64,000 nucleotides of DNA from Pseudoalteromonas rubra (GCF_005887095.1 NZ_PNCI01000019.1:1-64000); one strand, 5' to 3'; positions 1 to 8,327 are shown, numbered from the stretch's first letter. A program made the numbers and translations. The notes: generated by a model not told the origin, from the letters alone.

Positions 1-723
1 CTCTTTGGCACTGTTAAATGCTTGGCCTTTATCTATGCTGGCACTAAAAGCAGACGCGATGATAGGGCCAACACCTGGCAGGGATTGCATGATTTCAGCA
101 GCCGGACTGCGCTGGTTTGTATCTCGAAACAGAGAATCGAGTTGTCTTAACTGACGTTCAAAGACTCTCAGCTCGGCGCAAGTTTCATGTATAAGCAACA
201 GAATAACCGGTTGCTGTTGTTGGTCGAGCAAAGTCTGAATGTGGCTGTAAAAAGCGCGATAACTTTTAGGTGTTTCAATGCCAAATTCAAGCAAAAAACT
301 CCGGGTCTGGTTCAGGCATGCGGTACGCGCCTTAATTAACCTTTCTCTCATCCGGTGCAGTAATAAGACGGCTTGCTGCGATTCTGATTTCACAGGCACA
401 AAGCGAATGTAAGGCCGCTGACTGGCTTCATAAATGGCCAGACAATCATTTTTATCGTTTTTATTCCCTCTGACAAAAGGGGTAACATGCTGCGCAGGTA
501 CCAAATGTGCTTTATGACCTGCTTTGATACACACTCTTCCCCAGTAGTGTGCGCAGCTACAGGCCTCCATAACCACTTTACAAGGCGGCATATTTTGAAT
601 GGTTTCTTTCAACTTCTGACGATTAACCCGGCGTGAGAAACAAGGCTTGCCGTGTTTATCCACACCGAGTAATTGAAAAACGTTTTTAGCCAGATCAATG
701 GATAATGTGCTAACTTGATTCAT
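1..723 (-). CDS. IS110-family transposase, 3' end beyond window
   Basis: My own translation of the minus strand from the ATG at 723 is open for 241 codons to the window edge, so the protein is cut off by the window and not shown to be broken. The start (M-N-Q-V-S-T-L-S-I-D-L-A-K) carries the N-terminal SxDxAK motif of the DEDD RuvC-like domain of IS110 transposases. MEACSCAHYWGR near residue 55 is the second acidic motif, and NKNDKNDCLAI near 90 the next. SLPGVGPIIAS near residue 220 begins the transposase_20 helix-hairpin-helix part. IS110 elements move through a circular intermediate and usually lack long terminal inverted repeats; I could not define the end of the element between 724 and about 830. 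It marks the left flank of the accessory region. Confidence 0.9.
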   Translation of the reverse strand, partial: MNQVSTLSIDLAKNVFQLLGVDKHGKPCFSRRVNRQKLKETIQNMPPCKVVMEACSCAHYWGRVCIKAGHKAHLVPAQHVTPFVRGNKNDKNDCLAIYEASQRPYIRFVPVKSESQQAVLLLHRMRERLIKARTACLNQTRSFLLEFGIETPKSYRAFYSHIQTLLDQQQQPVILLLIHETCAELRVFERQLRQLDSLFRDTNQRSPAAEIMQSLPGVGPIIASAFSASIDKGQAFNSAKE

Positions 724-1018
724 GATGGATGCTCCTGTTAACTGTATATATCACTCTCAGTTTGGCGCATTGACGCCGATTTAGGAGCGTCCATCTCATC
801 ACCCACCCAAAAATGGTGCACTTCAATTTAGAACATAGGCCGAGTAGGGCTGTGAATTTACAGGTCGATGTTTCCTGTCTCCTGAAAATTTATATCTGTT
901 GTGACAATATTTGAACATTTGCTTATAGTATAGTTTCGCTGAGGTTAAATTTGACTGTTTCTTGTTGCGACCTCATTCATGTCGCACCATTTTTTTGAGA
1001 CCAGGTTAAGGAAGACGT

Positions 1019-1645
1019 ATGAGTAAAAAAATCCTGTGGGGTCTAATGACGCTTTCTGCAACACTTGTCGCTTTTTATGCTCTAGGGTTGCTAACAGTAC
1101 CGAGTATTAGGCCGCCTTTTGTACAAAATCTGTTTTCGAAATTTCCTAATATTACATCAATTCATTTTGCAGGTGGTGCAGTTGCTATAGTCACTGGCGC
1201 GTTGCAATTTAGTACTTCTCTCAGGCGCAAGTATTTATCTCTACATAAAACCATCGGTCGTTTCTATGTAGGCTCAATCATTTTTAGCGGTATTGCTAGT
1301 CTTGTGTTAGCTATCAACTCTGTTGGAGGAGGGTATGTGCAGTGGGGGTTTGGACTCATGGCGGTATTTTGGTTGGTGACAACCATAAAGGCTTACCACC
1401 TAATTCGCCAGGGCGATGTGAAATCGCATGAAAGATGGATGATGCGAAGTTACTCAGTAACCTTGGCCGGAGTAACTTTAAGGCTTTATTTAGGACTAAG
1501 TGTTGTCTTAGGTGTAAAATTTTTAGATGCATACCCTGTTTTGGCCTGGCTTTGCTGGGTTCCAAATTTATTGATAACAGAATGGTATCTTAGACATAAA
1601 GCGAAGGCCGAAACTTTCCCTGAGAAGTTAGGTGTTGGTTCCTAG
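1019..1645 (+). CDS. DUF2306-type integral membrane protein
   Basis: This is a 208-aa protein with about five to six hydrophobic segments. The start ATG has the ribosome-binding site AAGGAAG 6 to 12 bases upstream. The pattern of a small N-terminal membrane anchor, then HFAGGAVAIVTGALQF, HKTIGRFYVGSI and HERWMMRSYSVTLAGVTLR, matches DUF2306 proteins as I remember them. In these, conserved His and Arg residues sit at membrane interfaces. The function of the family is not established. It lies alone between the IS110 element and the convergent receptor gene, so the context gives no clue. The family assignment is from motif memory; a role in the peptide locus next to it is not supported. Confidence 0.7.
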   Translation: MSKKILWGLMTLSATLVAFYALGLLTVPSIRPPFVQNLFSKFPNITSIHFAGGAVAIVTGALQFSTSLRRKYLSLHKTIGRFYVGSIIFSGIASLVLAINSVGGGYVQWGFGLMAVFWLVTTIKAYHLIRQGDVKSHERWMMRSYSVTLAGVTLRLYLGLSVVLGVKFLDAYPVLAWLCWVPNLLITEWYLRHKAKAETFPEKLGVGS

Positions 1646-1722
1646 CACAACTTAGTCTGAACGCTAAATATGCCGTGACCTTGTTACCCGTTTTTGCTGC
1701 TAACTAATTTGGTAGCTCATAA

Positions 1723-4086
1723 CTAAAACTGCATACTCACCGATAGCATAAAACTGCGCTTTGGCTGAGGGATGAGTGAGTTGGCCCAGCCCTGTGAGCG
1801 CTGCTCAAAATCATCACCACTGGCTGCGGCTTCTGCCCCCGAGTGGTAATAGATTTCATCAAAGATATTTTTTACTTTCAGTGCGACTTCGAACGATTCG
1901 AACCGGTAAATGATATTGGCGTCTACCGTTAAATAGGCGTCATTTTCTCTGTCTTTAGCACGCAAAGTGTTTCTCAAATACAAAGGTTTACTTGAGACCC
2001 AGTTGGCCCTGACGTTCACATTGAGTGCCTCATTGACAGGCACATTGAGCCCGGCGCTGATCTTGTGTGGCGCGATATCTCCAAGATCGACATCCATATC
2101 CTGACAGGGGTTGTAGGTGAGTGTGTTATTGATTGCGATATCCCGGCAATTTTCGATCCCTTCACCGACCCACAGGCCCAGAGCGTGGTCGTAGCTGACG
2201 CTGCTTTTGGTTTTCGTGTGGGTGTAATACAGATAACCAGAGATATTGGCTGCACCCGTTATAAAATTACTGAATTCAAACTTACCGCGATATTCCAGTC
2301 CGTAGGTGCTGCGCTTTCCTGCATTTTCCGCTTCTTCTTTTACTACATCGTCGTATCTGGCTGTAAACAAAGACAAGTCATGCAGCCAGTTGTCTTGCTG
2401 ATACATATAAATGAGTTCAACGTTTTCCGCCTTTTCAGGTTTCAGATCCGGATTGGCAGAGCGACCGCTCCAGCCACCCCAAAGTTGTATGGGGGCAGGT
2501 TCCTGAAAAGCCGTGCCATAGAGCATTTTGATGGTTGATTTGTCTGACAAAAAATAAATAGCAGAGGCCCTGGGATTGGTGGTACTGCCATATAAGCTGT
2601 TTTTGTCGTACCTTATGCCAGCATTGACTCGCCAGTCATTGATATTCCAGATGGCCTGAATGTAGGCGCCCCGATCAGTCAGGCTAGCCAGGTTTTCGTC
2701 TGGCATGCGGCTGAGAGTGTCTGGCTGGATATTAATGGTGTCGTCTGTATTAAGTGCAACGCCATCTCCCGCGGTTTCGGGTGTATCTGAGGAGCAAAAA
2801 GTTTCGGCAAAGTAACCGCAGGCATCGTACGCCTTAGTCAACTCTTTGTCCTCAAATTTAATGCCACCGCTGATCTTTAGCTGCTCAGAGTAATCGAATT
2901 CATAATCTTGTTTAAACAGCCAGCTTTTATTGCTGGTTCGCCAGTGTGAAATGGTTAAGGTTGAGACCACATCCGGACCCGTCAGGGCAGTGGAGCCAGG
3001 GAAGGATTCAACCCAATAACCCCCATTGCCACTTTTTCTGCTCAGCAGCAGGGTATTTACCTGTACTTTATCTTTTAAAGTGCCTGCATGGCGCAGGTAA
3101 TATTGCTCGGAGTTGCGATACCACTGCGCTGCAGGCTGTGCTCTGTCGTGAGGGTATTGCGGCCCCCAACCATGGCGCATGTCCCATTCTATGACCCCTA
3201 ACGTCAGGTTTTTGAACCCGATATCGGCCAAAATACCCCATTCTCGTTGTGGGTCGTGGTAGGCACCAAAATCATTGTATTTAGAACTATGAGGACAGCC
3301 ATCGGCTTCACAATTGGCAGACAACGCGGTGTCATAAATAACAGGTCCCCAGATATCCCGGTTGCTCAATAATTCGTTGCTGACAAAGCCCCAGGGGGCC
3401 AAATCGTCTATGTCGGCTTCATCACTTGAGTAGTATTTAGCTGACAGGTTATAGGTCAGCTCGTTGTGGCTGCCACCCGCGGCGATATCAATGCTCTGCG
3501 TATCATAGCTGCCCGACTGAACATTCACGTTAAAAAAGTCATCACCCTGGTGAGATTCTTTGGCGTCGGACGTAACCAGGTTAATGATCCCTAAGAATGC
3601 ATTGGGGCCATATACCGCGCCAACGGGGCCATATAATACTTCGATCCGCGCTATATTCGATAGCGGATAATTTTTTGACAAAGTAGCCTCATGATACCAC
3701 AGGTGATTGTCGACTATGCCATTGACCAGCATCAGTGTACGTTGGGTGAGGGGAGTACGATAGCCGCGCTGATAGGTGATTACACCACCATTGCCATTGG
3801 TGACTGTGCTATCAAACCCAGGCAGATCCAGGATCACTTCATCAATACTTGTATATCCGCGCTGCCTTATATCGGCTGCGGTAATGATCACCATAGCAGC
3901 AGGGGCGTCACGTAATGTTTCTTCGATGCCGGAGGCCGATGATACAGTCAGGTCGAGCAAGTCTTCCAGACTAAGTTCCATCAAGGTGTCGAGTTCATCT
4001 CCTAGTGCAACCCCAGATGAACCGAATAGAAGCACGGAAGAAAACAAGAGGACTGCTGAAGTGTGGCCAGGTTTTTTCTTAGTCAT
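1723..4086 (-). CDS. TonB-dependent outer-membrane receptor (last gene of the RiPP-like block)
   Basis: This is a 787-aa receptor. Residues 1-29 are a Sec signal peptide (a KKK start, a hydrophobic core, a cleavage region near GVALG). A leader stretch ELSLEDLLDLTVSSAS follows, which is typical of receptors with an N-terminal extension. Next is the plug domain (about 50-180), with DAPAAMVIITAADI, the RGYRTPLTQRTLMLVNG loop and IEVLYGPVGAVYGPNAFLGIINL. The rest is a 22-strand barrel ending in the aromatic residue Phe (SVSMQF). The start has an AAGG site 8 bases upstream. It follows the DUF364-like gene on the same strand after 173 bases that hold a palindrome, so it may share the transcript or have its own control. 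Context suggests uptake of the peptide product or its metal complex; that is inference. Confidence 0.9.
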   Translation of the reverse strand: MTKKKPGHTSAVLLFSSVLLFGSSGVALGDELDTLMELSLEDLLDLTVSSASGIEETLRDAPAAMVIITAADIRQRGYTSIDEVILDLPGFDSTVTNGNGGVITYQRGYRTPLTQRTLMLVNGIVDNHLWYHEATLSKNYPLSNIARIEVLYGPVGAVYGPNAFLGIINLVTSDAKESHQGDDFFNVNVQSGSYDTQSIDIAAGGSHNELTYNLSAKYYSSDEADIDDLAPWGFVSNELLSNRDIWGPVIYDTALSANCEADGCPHSSKYNDFGAYHDPQREWGILADIGFKNLTLGVIEWDMRHGWGPQYPHDRAQPAAQWYRNSEQYYLRHAGTLKDKVQVNTLLLSRKSGNGGYWVESFPGSTALTGPDVVSTLTISHWRTSNKSWLFKQDYEFDYSEQLKISGGIKFEDKELTKAYDACGYFAETFCSSDTPETAGDGVALNTDDTINIQPDTLSRMPDENLASLTDRGAYIQAIWNINDWRVNAGIRYDKNSLYGSTTNPRASAIYFLSDKSTIKMLYGTAFQEPAPIQLWGGWSGRSANPDLKPEKAENVELIYMYQQDNWLHDLSLFTARYDDVVKEEAENAGKRSTYGLEYRGKFEFSNFITGAANISGYLYYTHTKTKSSVSYDHALGLWVGEGIENCRDIAINNTLTYNPCQDMDVDLGDIAPHKISAGLNVPVNEALNVNVRANWVSSKPLYLRNTLRAKDRENDAYLTVDANIIYRFESFEVALKVKNIFDEIYYHSGAEAAASGDDFEQRSQGWANSLIPQPKRSFMLSVSMQF

Positions 4087-4171
4087 AAGTTTGCCTTAGC
4101 CCTACAAGCTGTAGCGCTCCGATGACTTGTTACCCGAGCAAAATGCTGAATTACCATAGCCAATGCAAAAC

Positions 4172-4199
4172 TTATTCTAGTCTTTGGAGATTAGAATAA
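4172..4199. promoter_or_regulatory. 28-bp imperfect palindrome upstream of the receptor gene
   Basis: TTATTCTA at the left pairs with TAGAATAA at the right, and the inner bases continue the dyad with one G-T position, leaving almost no loop. It lies 86 bases upstream of the receptor start and 61 bases past the DUF364-like stop. It is AT-rich and has no T-run after it on either strand, so an operator or RNA processing hairpin is more likely than an intrinsic terminator. It does not resemble a Fur box. Confidence 0.5.
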
Positions 4200-4259
4200 A
4201 CTCCTTGTTTGTCAAGGTTTCAGGAGTTCATGGCTTCTCTTCTCGGCGGACCAACACAC

Positions 4260-6089
4260 TTATTCTGCCTGCATATAAAGCTTAGGCAGGTTGCCTTCTA
4301 AGCATTTCACGAATGCACTGTAATCAGTCAGTGCAAGTTGATGCAGGCCTCTGGGTTTAGCTGATGTGCTAACCAGTCTGACGCCTAGATCGAACAGTTC
4401 AGCGGGGTGAATGGTCGCACTCTGTCCCTGAACAATAATGTGATCACATCCTTCAGCTGCACTAAGCAAGTGCCCCATAGTCCCATTTGACAGAGCTGAT
4501 CCAGTGATGGATACCAGATCTGCACGGCGTAATTCAGAGACATCACAGCCATCAGAAAAGGAGACGCGGGTATGAGGGAAGTGAGCTCTATAATAGGCTT
4601 GTCTGGCTTCAACTCTTTTTTTGAACTTAACGATTGCGCTATCGATAACGAGAATATTTGGTGTCTGGGTATGGTGGATCAAATAATCCATATAACCACC
4701 AAACCCGACGACAACGGCCTTATTGACCGAGGGCAAAAAAGAGGCTTCGAATCTATCTGAAACTGAAAAACCATTTGCCTGCTCTATAAAAGGCTGCGAA
4801 AGGGCACTAACCAGGCACGCTTTTAAGCACATCTGTAACAAGCTCTTGTGCTCGGTCGCGGTTAAAAAATCCAAAAGGAGCGGGTCGTACTTAAGCCGCT
4901 CAGTGAGCTTGGCTGTTGTGTTTGCTATTGCCTCTTGCGACTTAAACCGGAAATAGTTCATACAACAACCGGTGTTGTCGTTATTGAGCGTAATCACACA
5001 AAATGTGTTGCTCAGGAAAATTGATTTTATATGGACAGCTAGTCCTGGCAAGACTCGTTCAAGTGTGTCATCCAGTATTTTTGAGTCCGGGTAGGGCAAG
5101 GGTTTAAGGCCTGTATCGTTTGCCGGGCTCGCGGTTTCTTTCACGTCGGTCACATCCAGACTGGGGATGACATTATCCATGCCCCTTTGGAAGCTCTTTG
5201 ACTGGGTTATGGCACTTTTACAGTTATTTTTAAACGGAAAACCTAAACCTGTTGCGGCTCCTTCAATGTCTGTCTCACTCAGATAGTTAACCGTGAATTT
5301 GTCTCTGGTGGCATCTGTGTTGGTAGAAATTTTGAGTAAAGGTGTTTTTATCTCCGCAATGCCATGCATGGCGGTCCATGCGCATGGCGCGCCAAACAAT
5401 GTCAGCATGTCATTTAATAAAGATGTGTACCCCATATCACCAGCAAGTGCCATCCAGTTTTCGGCCTGAACCAAAGCATGCTGGCAGTTGGGGGAACACG
5501 GGGCATAACTTAGTGTACTAACCCCCAGCTTTTTAAAAGTTTGGTTGAGCAGTGGGGCGTTTTCAAATGTGATGTTGAGCAGTTGTTCGTTGCTATTGAG
5601 GGCATGTGCTGCACTCAGATAGGTAGGGTCCTGACACTGATACAGATATTCTAAATCATGGTTGAAATTGGTACAGCATTGTGGGGCGTTGATAAGCGAG
5701 TATATCGATTTTAAATCAGCTTGTTGCCAAGCCGTAAGAAATTGTTCGGCATCGTTTTCTAAACAGCATAGCCAGTAGGGTCTGTTGCTGAATAAGTTTA
5801 GGGTAGAAGGAGGCAGCCTGATAATTGTAAGCTGCCTGTGACGCTGAGTGGCCAAACGCAGATTGTCGGCTTGTTTTTGGGTCAGCTCCAGTAGTGCACA
5901 AGGATAGTGGCCAGATAAGACCGCTTCAGCAAAAACGTGTGGCACCAAATCCCGAATTGCGTTTATCTTGGGGGCCCAGAGAGTGCGAGCCTGATCGCTC
6001 ACCCAGGCCCACCTAAAGAAGGCCGGCAGCTTAAAATTAAGCCGTTGCTGTTCTAGTGTGTCATGTATGCGGCTAAATTCAGGTTGCAT
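4260..6089 (-). CDS. DUF4213/DUF364-like C-terminal domain protein of the RiPP-like block
   Basis: This is a 609-aa protein with no signal peptide or membrane segment. The N-terminal 320 residues match nothing I know; they are Cys-rich, with LCCLEND, APQCCTNF and YAPCSPNCQ. The C-terminal part (about 330-605) has the order I associate with DUF4213 followed by the Rossmann-like DUF364 domain, annotated as putative heavy-metal chelation. Landmarks are a helix ending ACLVSALSQPF, then VVVGFGGYMDYL, DVSELRRADLVSITGSALSNGTM and HIIVQGQSATIHPAELFDLG. The start overlaps the end of the radical SAM gene by 11 bases and has a strong AAGGAG site inside that gene, so translation is probably coupled. A role in metal loading or in handling the peptide is inferred from the neighbours. 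The domain call is moderate. Confidence 0.6.
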   Translation of the reverse strand: MQPEFSRIHDTLEQQRLNFKLPAFFRWAWVSDQARTLWAPKINAIRDLVPHVFAEAVLSGHYPCALLELTQKQADNLRLATQRHRQLTIIRLPPSTLNLFSNRPYWLCCLENDAEQFLTAWQQADLKSIYSLINAPQCCTNFNHDLEYLYQCQDPTYLSAAHALNSNEQLLNITFENAPLLNQTFKKLGVSTLSYAPCSPNCQHALVQAENWMALAGDMGYTSLLNDMLTLFGAPCAWTAMHGIAEIKTPLLKISTNTDATRDKFTVNYLSETDIEGAATGLGFPFKNNCKSAITQSKSFQRGMDNVIPSLDVTDVKETASPANDTGLKPLPYPDSKILDDTLERVLPGLAVHIKSIFLSNTFCVITLNNDNTGCCMNYFRFKSQEAIANTTAKLTERLKYDPLLLDFLTATEHKSLLQMCLKACLVSALSQPFIEQANGFSVSDRFEASFLPSVNKAVVVGFGGYMDYLIHHTQTPNILVIDSAIVKFKKRVEARQAYYRAHFPHTRVSFSDGCDVSELRRADLVSITGSALSNGTMGHLLSAAEGCDHIIVQGQSATIHPAELFDLGVRLVSTSAKPRGLHQLALTDYSAFVKCLEGNLPKLYMQAE

Positions 6090-7263
6090 TGTTGACTCCT
6101 TCTTTTTGCTGCATTAGGTACAATATGTATTCAATACTCGGATTCTGACGATTTGCCCAGGCCTCTAAGTAAAACGCTTCAATCTCTGAGCGCTTGCTAC
6201 TTAGGCTGAGGGGGTCTTTTCCAGCATCAAGGAGCTGCTGTTCAAGCTTTTCGAAAATCTTGAACCACACTGCACAGTATTCTGTTCTATTGCGCCAATC
6301 CCCATTGATTGATGTGCCCGGGCATTGTCCTTTACACATGGAAAAAAAGCGGCAGCCCTGACAGCCACCGTTGGCTTGGGGGGTGTGGAATAAAGCGATA
6401 TATCGCTCATAACCTGGTTGTTCTGATTTTACAAAATCGATTCCATCTTTATTGGTTCTGCCGCAATTGCTACTTTGACCAAACCCTTCAACGCCTCTTA
6501 CGGCGTTGGTTGTGTAGGGATCGCATGCTCTCCAAACACAGCTCGTTTTGCTGTCCTGGCCTGTCAGTAACTTAGTGACTTCTGAAAAAATATCTAGGCT
6601 AATGGCACTAAGCTCTTGCTCCAGGTCCAAGAAAAAATTAAGTGCAGTCAGATTCTCTCGCTCGTTAAGCACGTATTTCTGTCTTACTAACTCATTGTCA
6701 GATTCCAATAAGTGCAGGCGAACCTTTCTGATCCCCATATTATCCAGACGGAAAAACCATTCCCGCATGGTCGCCAGTTTGTCTTGTGTAGCGTTATTTC
6801 TGTGTAGTGTCACTATGATACTTGGAGCCAGCCCCTCCTGACACAGCCGGTAAATGGCACTTTCTGTCTTCTGTGTAAGAGCTCGGGTCTTTTTCAAAGA
6901 GCCAGCCCATCGAACATCATTCAATATGCCGGGCCCGTCGATGGAGATACCAACATGGACGTTGAACTTTTTAAATAAGCGAATGTGATTAGCGTTAATT
7001 AATGTGCCATTCGTTTGTACCGCATTGTGGCCAAACTGCTCAAAACCCCACTGCCATAGAGAAGCAAGATCTGCTTCAGGTACCATCAGGGCCTCGCCAC
7101 CAAATAAAGTAAAAGAATCGGCCCCTTCTTCGAGAATAGCCTGTTTCATGGCATTCAGATCATAGTCTTTAGTCAGATTTCCAGCATCTCGTTGAGGGTT
7201 TTGATAACAATATTGACACGCAATATTACATTTTACGCCCAGGGGTCTTAGCTCGACGTCCAT
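6079..7263 (-). CDS. radical SAM protein with SPASM-like Cys tail, peptide maturase candidate
   Basis: This is a 394-aa enzyme. C12-x3-C16-x2-C19 is the radical SAM [4Fe-4S] motif, followed by FGGEAL (about 54-59) for SAM binding, and by QTNGTLI and GISIDGPG, typical of the anaerobic sulfatase-maturase/SPASM branch. The C-terminal part holds many cysteines (CVWRACDP, NCGRTN, then CQGCRFFSMCKGQCPG and YCAVW), the pattern of auxiliary iron-sulfur clusters in peptide-modifying enzymes. Such enzymes form thioether, C-C or C-O crosslinks or epimerise residues in RiPP precursors. Which reaction applies here cannot be read from sequence. The ATG has a GAGGAAA site; the gene starts 11 bases after the oxygenase gene and overlaps the next gene by 11 bases, so the three probably form one operon. 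Confidence 0.9.
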   Translation of the reverse strand: MDVELRPLGVKCNIACQYCYQNPQRDAGNLTKDYDLNAMKQAILEEGADSFTLFGGEALMVPEADLASLWQWGFEQFGHNAVQTNGTLINANHIRLFKKFNVHVGISIDGPGILNDVRWAGSLKKTRALTQKTESAIYRLCQEGLAPSIIVTLHRNNATQDKLATMREWFFRLDNMGIRKVRLHLLESDNELVRQKYVLNERENLTALNFFLDLEQELSAISLDIFSEVTKLLTGQDSKTSCVWRACDPYTTNAVRGVEGFGQSSNCGRTNKDGIDFVKSEQPGYERYIALFHTPQANGGCQGCRFFSMCKGQCPGTSINGDWRNRTEYCAVWFKIFEKLEQQLLDAGKDPLSLSSKRSEIEAFYLEAWANRQNPSIEYILYLMQQKEGVNNAT

Positions 7264-7274
7264 AGTGGTTTCCT

Positions 7275-7961
7275 CTAGTTCGAACTCGGGAGTTTTAAAC
7301 GCATTCGGTAGTTCTCAGGTCTGGCTTGCAAAATGCCGAGATCTGGTTGCTCGACGCCTTGTTTACGGGGCACTATTCTAAAGTCCATACTCATGCGCGT
7401 TGTTTCGGATGTGTTAGTCACGCTGCCATGAGACAAATAACCGCTATCAAACAGCAGTGCCTGGCCATATTTCACGGATATTGGCTGGTAATCCCCACGG
7501 CCGTACTGCGTTTCGCACCAGATGGTGTTTTGTAGCTGAGTATCGACAAAAGGCACCCACACGGTGACATCATTATGTTGCCCGGTCACCTCAGTATCTC
7601 TGTGCCAGGCACTGACACTGCTAGACCCAGCCATTTGCACTCTAAAAACGGGTTCAGCGGGAAAGTTGATGTTGTTATGAAACAGCGGCGCGATAACAAA
7701 TTCGACAAACCGATAATACAAATCGAGTAGCCCGCTGGGTTTTGCCTGATCGGCAAGGTATTTTCGCTCAGTGATGTTTTGTTTATAACTGATCAACTCA
7801 TCCGGATTATGGTCCGGAGTTTTCAGAAGGTAGGCGCGATGAAATAATGCCAGATCTTGTGTATTGAAGATCTTGTCAGCAATAATTGTTGCAAAGTCGT
7901 ATTCCTGAGTGTCGTATTCGACAATTTTGAATACGGCATTGGCCTGATTGTTTTCTTTCAT
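7275..7961 (-). CDS. phytanoyl-CoA dioxygenase-like Fe(II)/2-oxoglutarate oxygenase
   Basis: This is a 228-aa protein from the ATG at 7961. The reading frame continues to a TTG at 7991, but that codon lies inside the 7984-8008 hairpin, so I prefer the ATG although neither has a clear ribosome-binding site. AWHRDTEVTG supplies the His-x-Asp iron ligands, LLFDSGYLSHGS the distal His, and the Arg of TTRMSMDFR the 2-oxoglutarate carboxylate contact. These are the expected marks of the PhyH-like family. Enzymes of this kind hydroxylate, for example, the beta carbon of amino acids. Sitting directly after the Asp/Val/Ile-rich precursor candidate, it could hydroxylate Asp, Val or Ile in that peptide; this is inference. 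Poor initiation signals suggest it is made at a lower level than the precursor. Confidence 0.85.
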   Translation of the reverse strand: MKENNQANAVFKIVEYDTQEYDFATIIADKIFNTQDLALFHRAYLLKTPDHNPDELISYKQNITERKYLADQAKPSGLLDLYYRFVEFVIAPLFHNNINFPAEPVFRVQMAGSSSVSAWHRDTEVTGQHNDVTVWVPFVDTQLQNTIWCETQYGRGDYQPISVKYGQALLFDSGYLSHGSVTNTSETTRMSMDFRIVPRKQGVEQPDLGILQARPENYRMRLKLPSSN

Positions 7962-7983
7962 AGTCAATACGTTATAAATTGAA

Positions 7984-8008
7984 CTGGCCAATCAAAATGA
8001 TTGGCCAG
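7984..8008 (-). terminator. perfect 11-bp hairpin between precursor and oxygenase genes (attenuator candidate)
   Basis: CTGGCCAATCA, a 3-base loop, and TGATTGGCCAG form a perfect stem. It starts 14 bases after the precursor stop codon on the minus strand. The sequence after the stem on that strand is AT-rich (TTCAATTTATAAC) but not a true T-run. A hairpin here would allow partial termination or 3' end protection, giving more precursor than enzyme message, as is common in RiPP operons. The structure is plain from sequence; the role is inferred. Confidence 0.65.
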
Positions 8009-8022
8009 GAAGTTACTTGTCG

Positions 8023-8307
8023 TTAGTCTTTATCTGTGTGAGTTGTTACATCGACAACAACATCCACATCGATATCAATATCGACGTCCACTACCGCAAT
8101 AGCATCTACGTCAATATCAATGTCTATATCGACGTCAACATCGACATCGCTGTGGGTTTCTTTGTCGGTGTGAGCAACTACTTCGTCAACCGTCAGCTTA
8201 CGCGCCACTACATTCGGAAGATCCGAAAGAATAGATGTCGCCTCCAAAGCTGCCGTTTGCTCGATCTCATACTCGATTTCTATCGACTTAGGTTTCATTA
8301 CAGTCAT
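8023..8307 (-). CDS. candidate RiPP precursor peptide with alternating Asp-Val/Ile core
   Basis: This is a 94-aa acidic peptide with an AGGAGA site 7 bases before the ATG at 8307. Residues 1-53 look like a leader: charged, Glu-rich at 9-17, with two probable helices. Residues 54-68 are Asp alternating strictly with Val or Ile. AIAVV (69-73) interrupts, and the alternation resumes at 74-83, ending VVDV at 87; residues 54-87 hold 14 Asp. The motif HTDK occurs on both sides of the tract, at 46-49 and 90-93, followed by Glu or Asp. The codons vary (GAT/GAC, GTC/GTT/GTA, ATA/ATT), so this is a maintained protein pattern and not a recent DNA slippage product. It lies 20 bases after the N-methyltransferase gene. 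Its role as substrate is inferred from size, position and composition; a metal-binding protein that is not modified is the main alternative. Confidence 0.75.
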   Translation of the reverse strand: MTVMKPKSIEIEYEIEQTAALEATSILSDLPNVVARKLTVDEVVAHTDKETHSDVDVDVDIDIDIDVDAIAVVDVDIDIDVDVVVDVTTHTDKD

Positions 8308-8327
8308 TGTTAATCTCCTAATTCAGA

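Noticed and set aside
2065..2538. 157-aa plus-strand reading frame opposite the first TonB receptor
   Set aside because: It is antisense to a clearly coding receptor gene and has no family features.
7962..7991. TTG start of the oxygenase gene at 7991
   Set aside because: It lies within the perfect hairpin and lacks a ribosome-binding site; the ATG at 7961 is preferred.
8041..8150. Short periodic repeats that could suggest a CRISPR array or a simple sequence tract
   Set aside because: The period is 6 bases, the copies differ by synonymous changes, and they lie in one reading frame; there are no spacers.
8017..8313. 98-aa plus-strand reading frame with Ile/Asn/Asp repeats opposite the precursor gene
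   Set aside because: It is the antisense image of the 6-base periodic Asp-Val/Ile codons; it has no ribosome-binding site, whereas the minus-strand gene has AGGAGA at good spacing.
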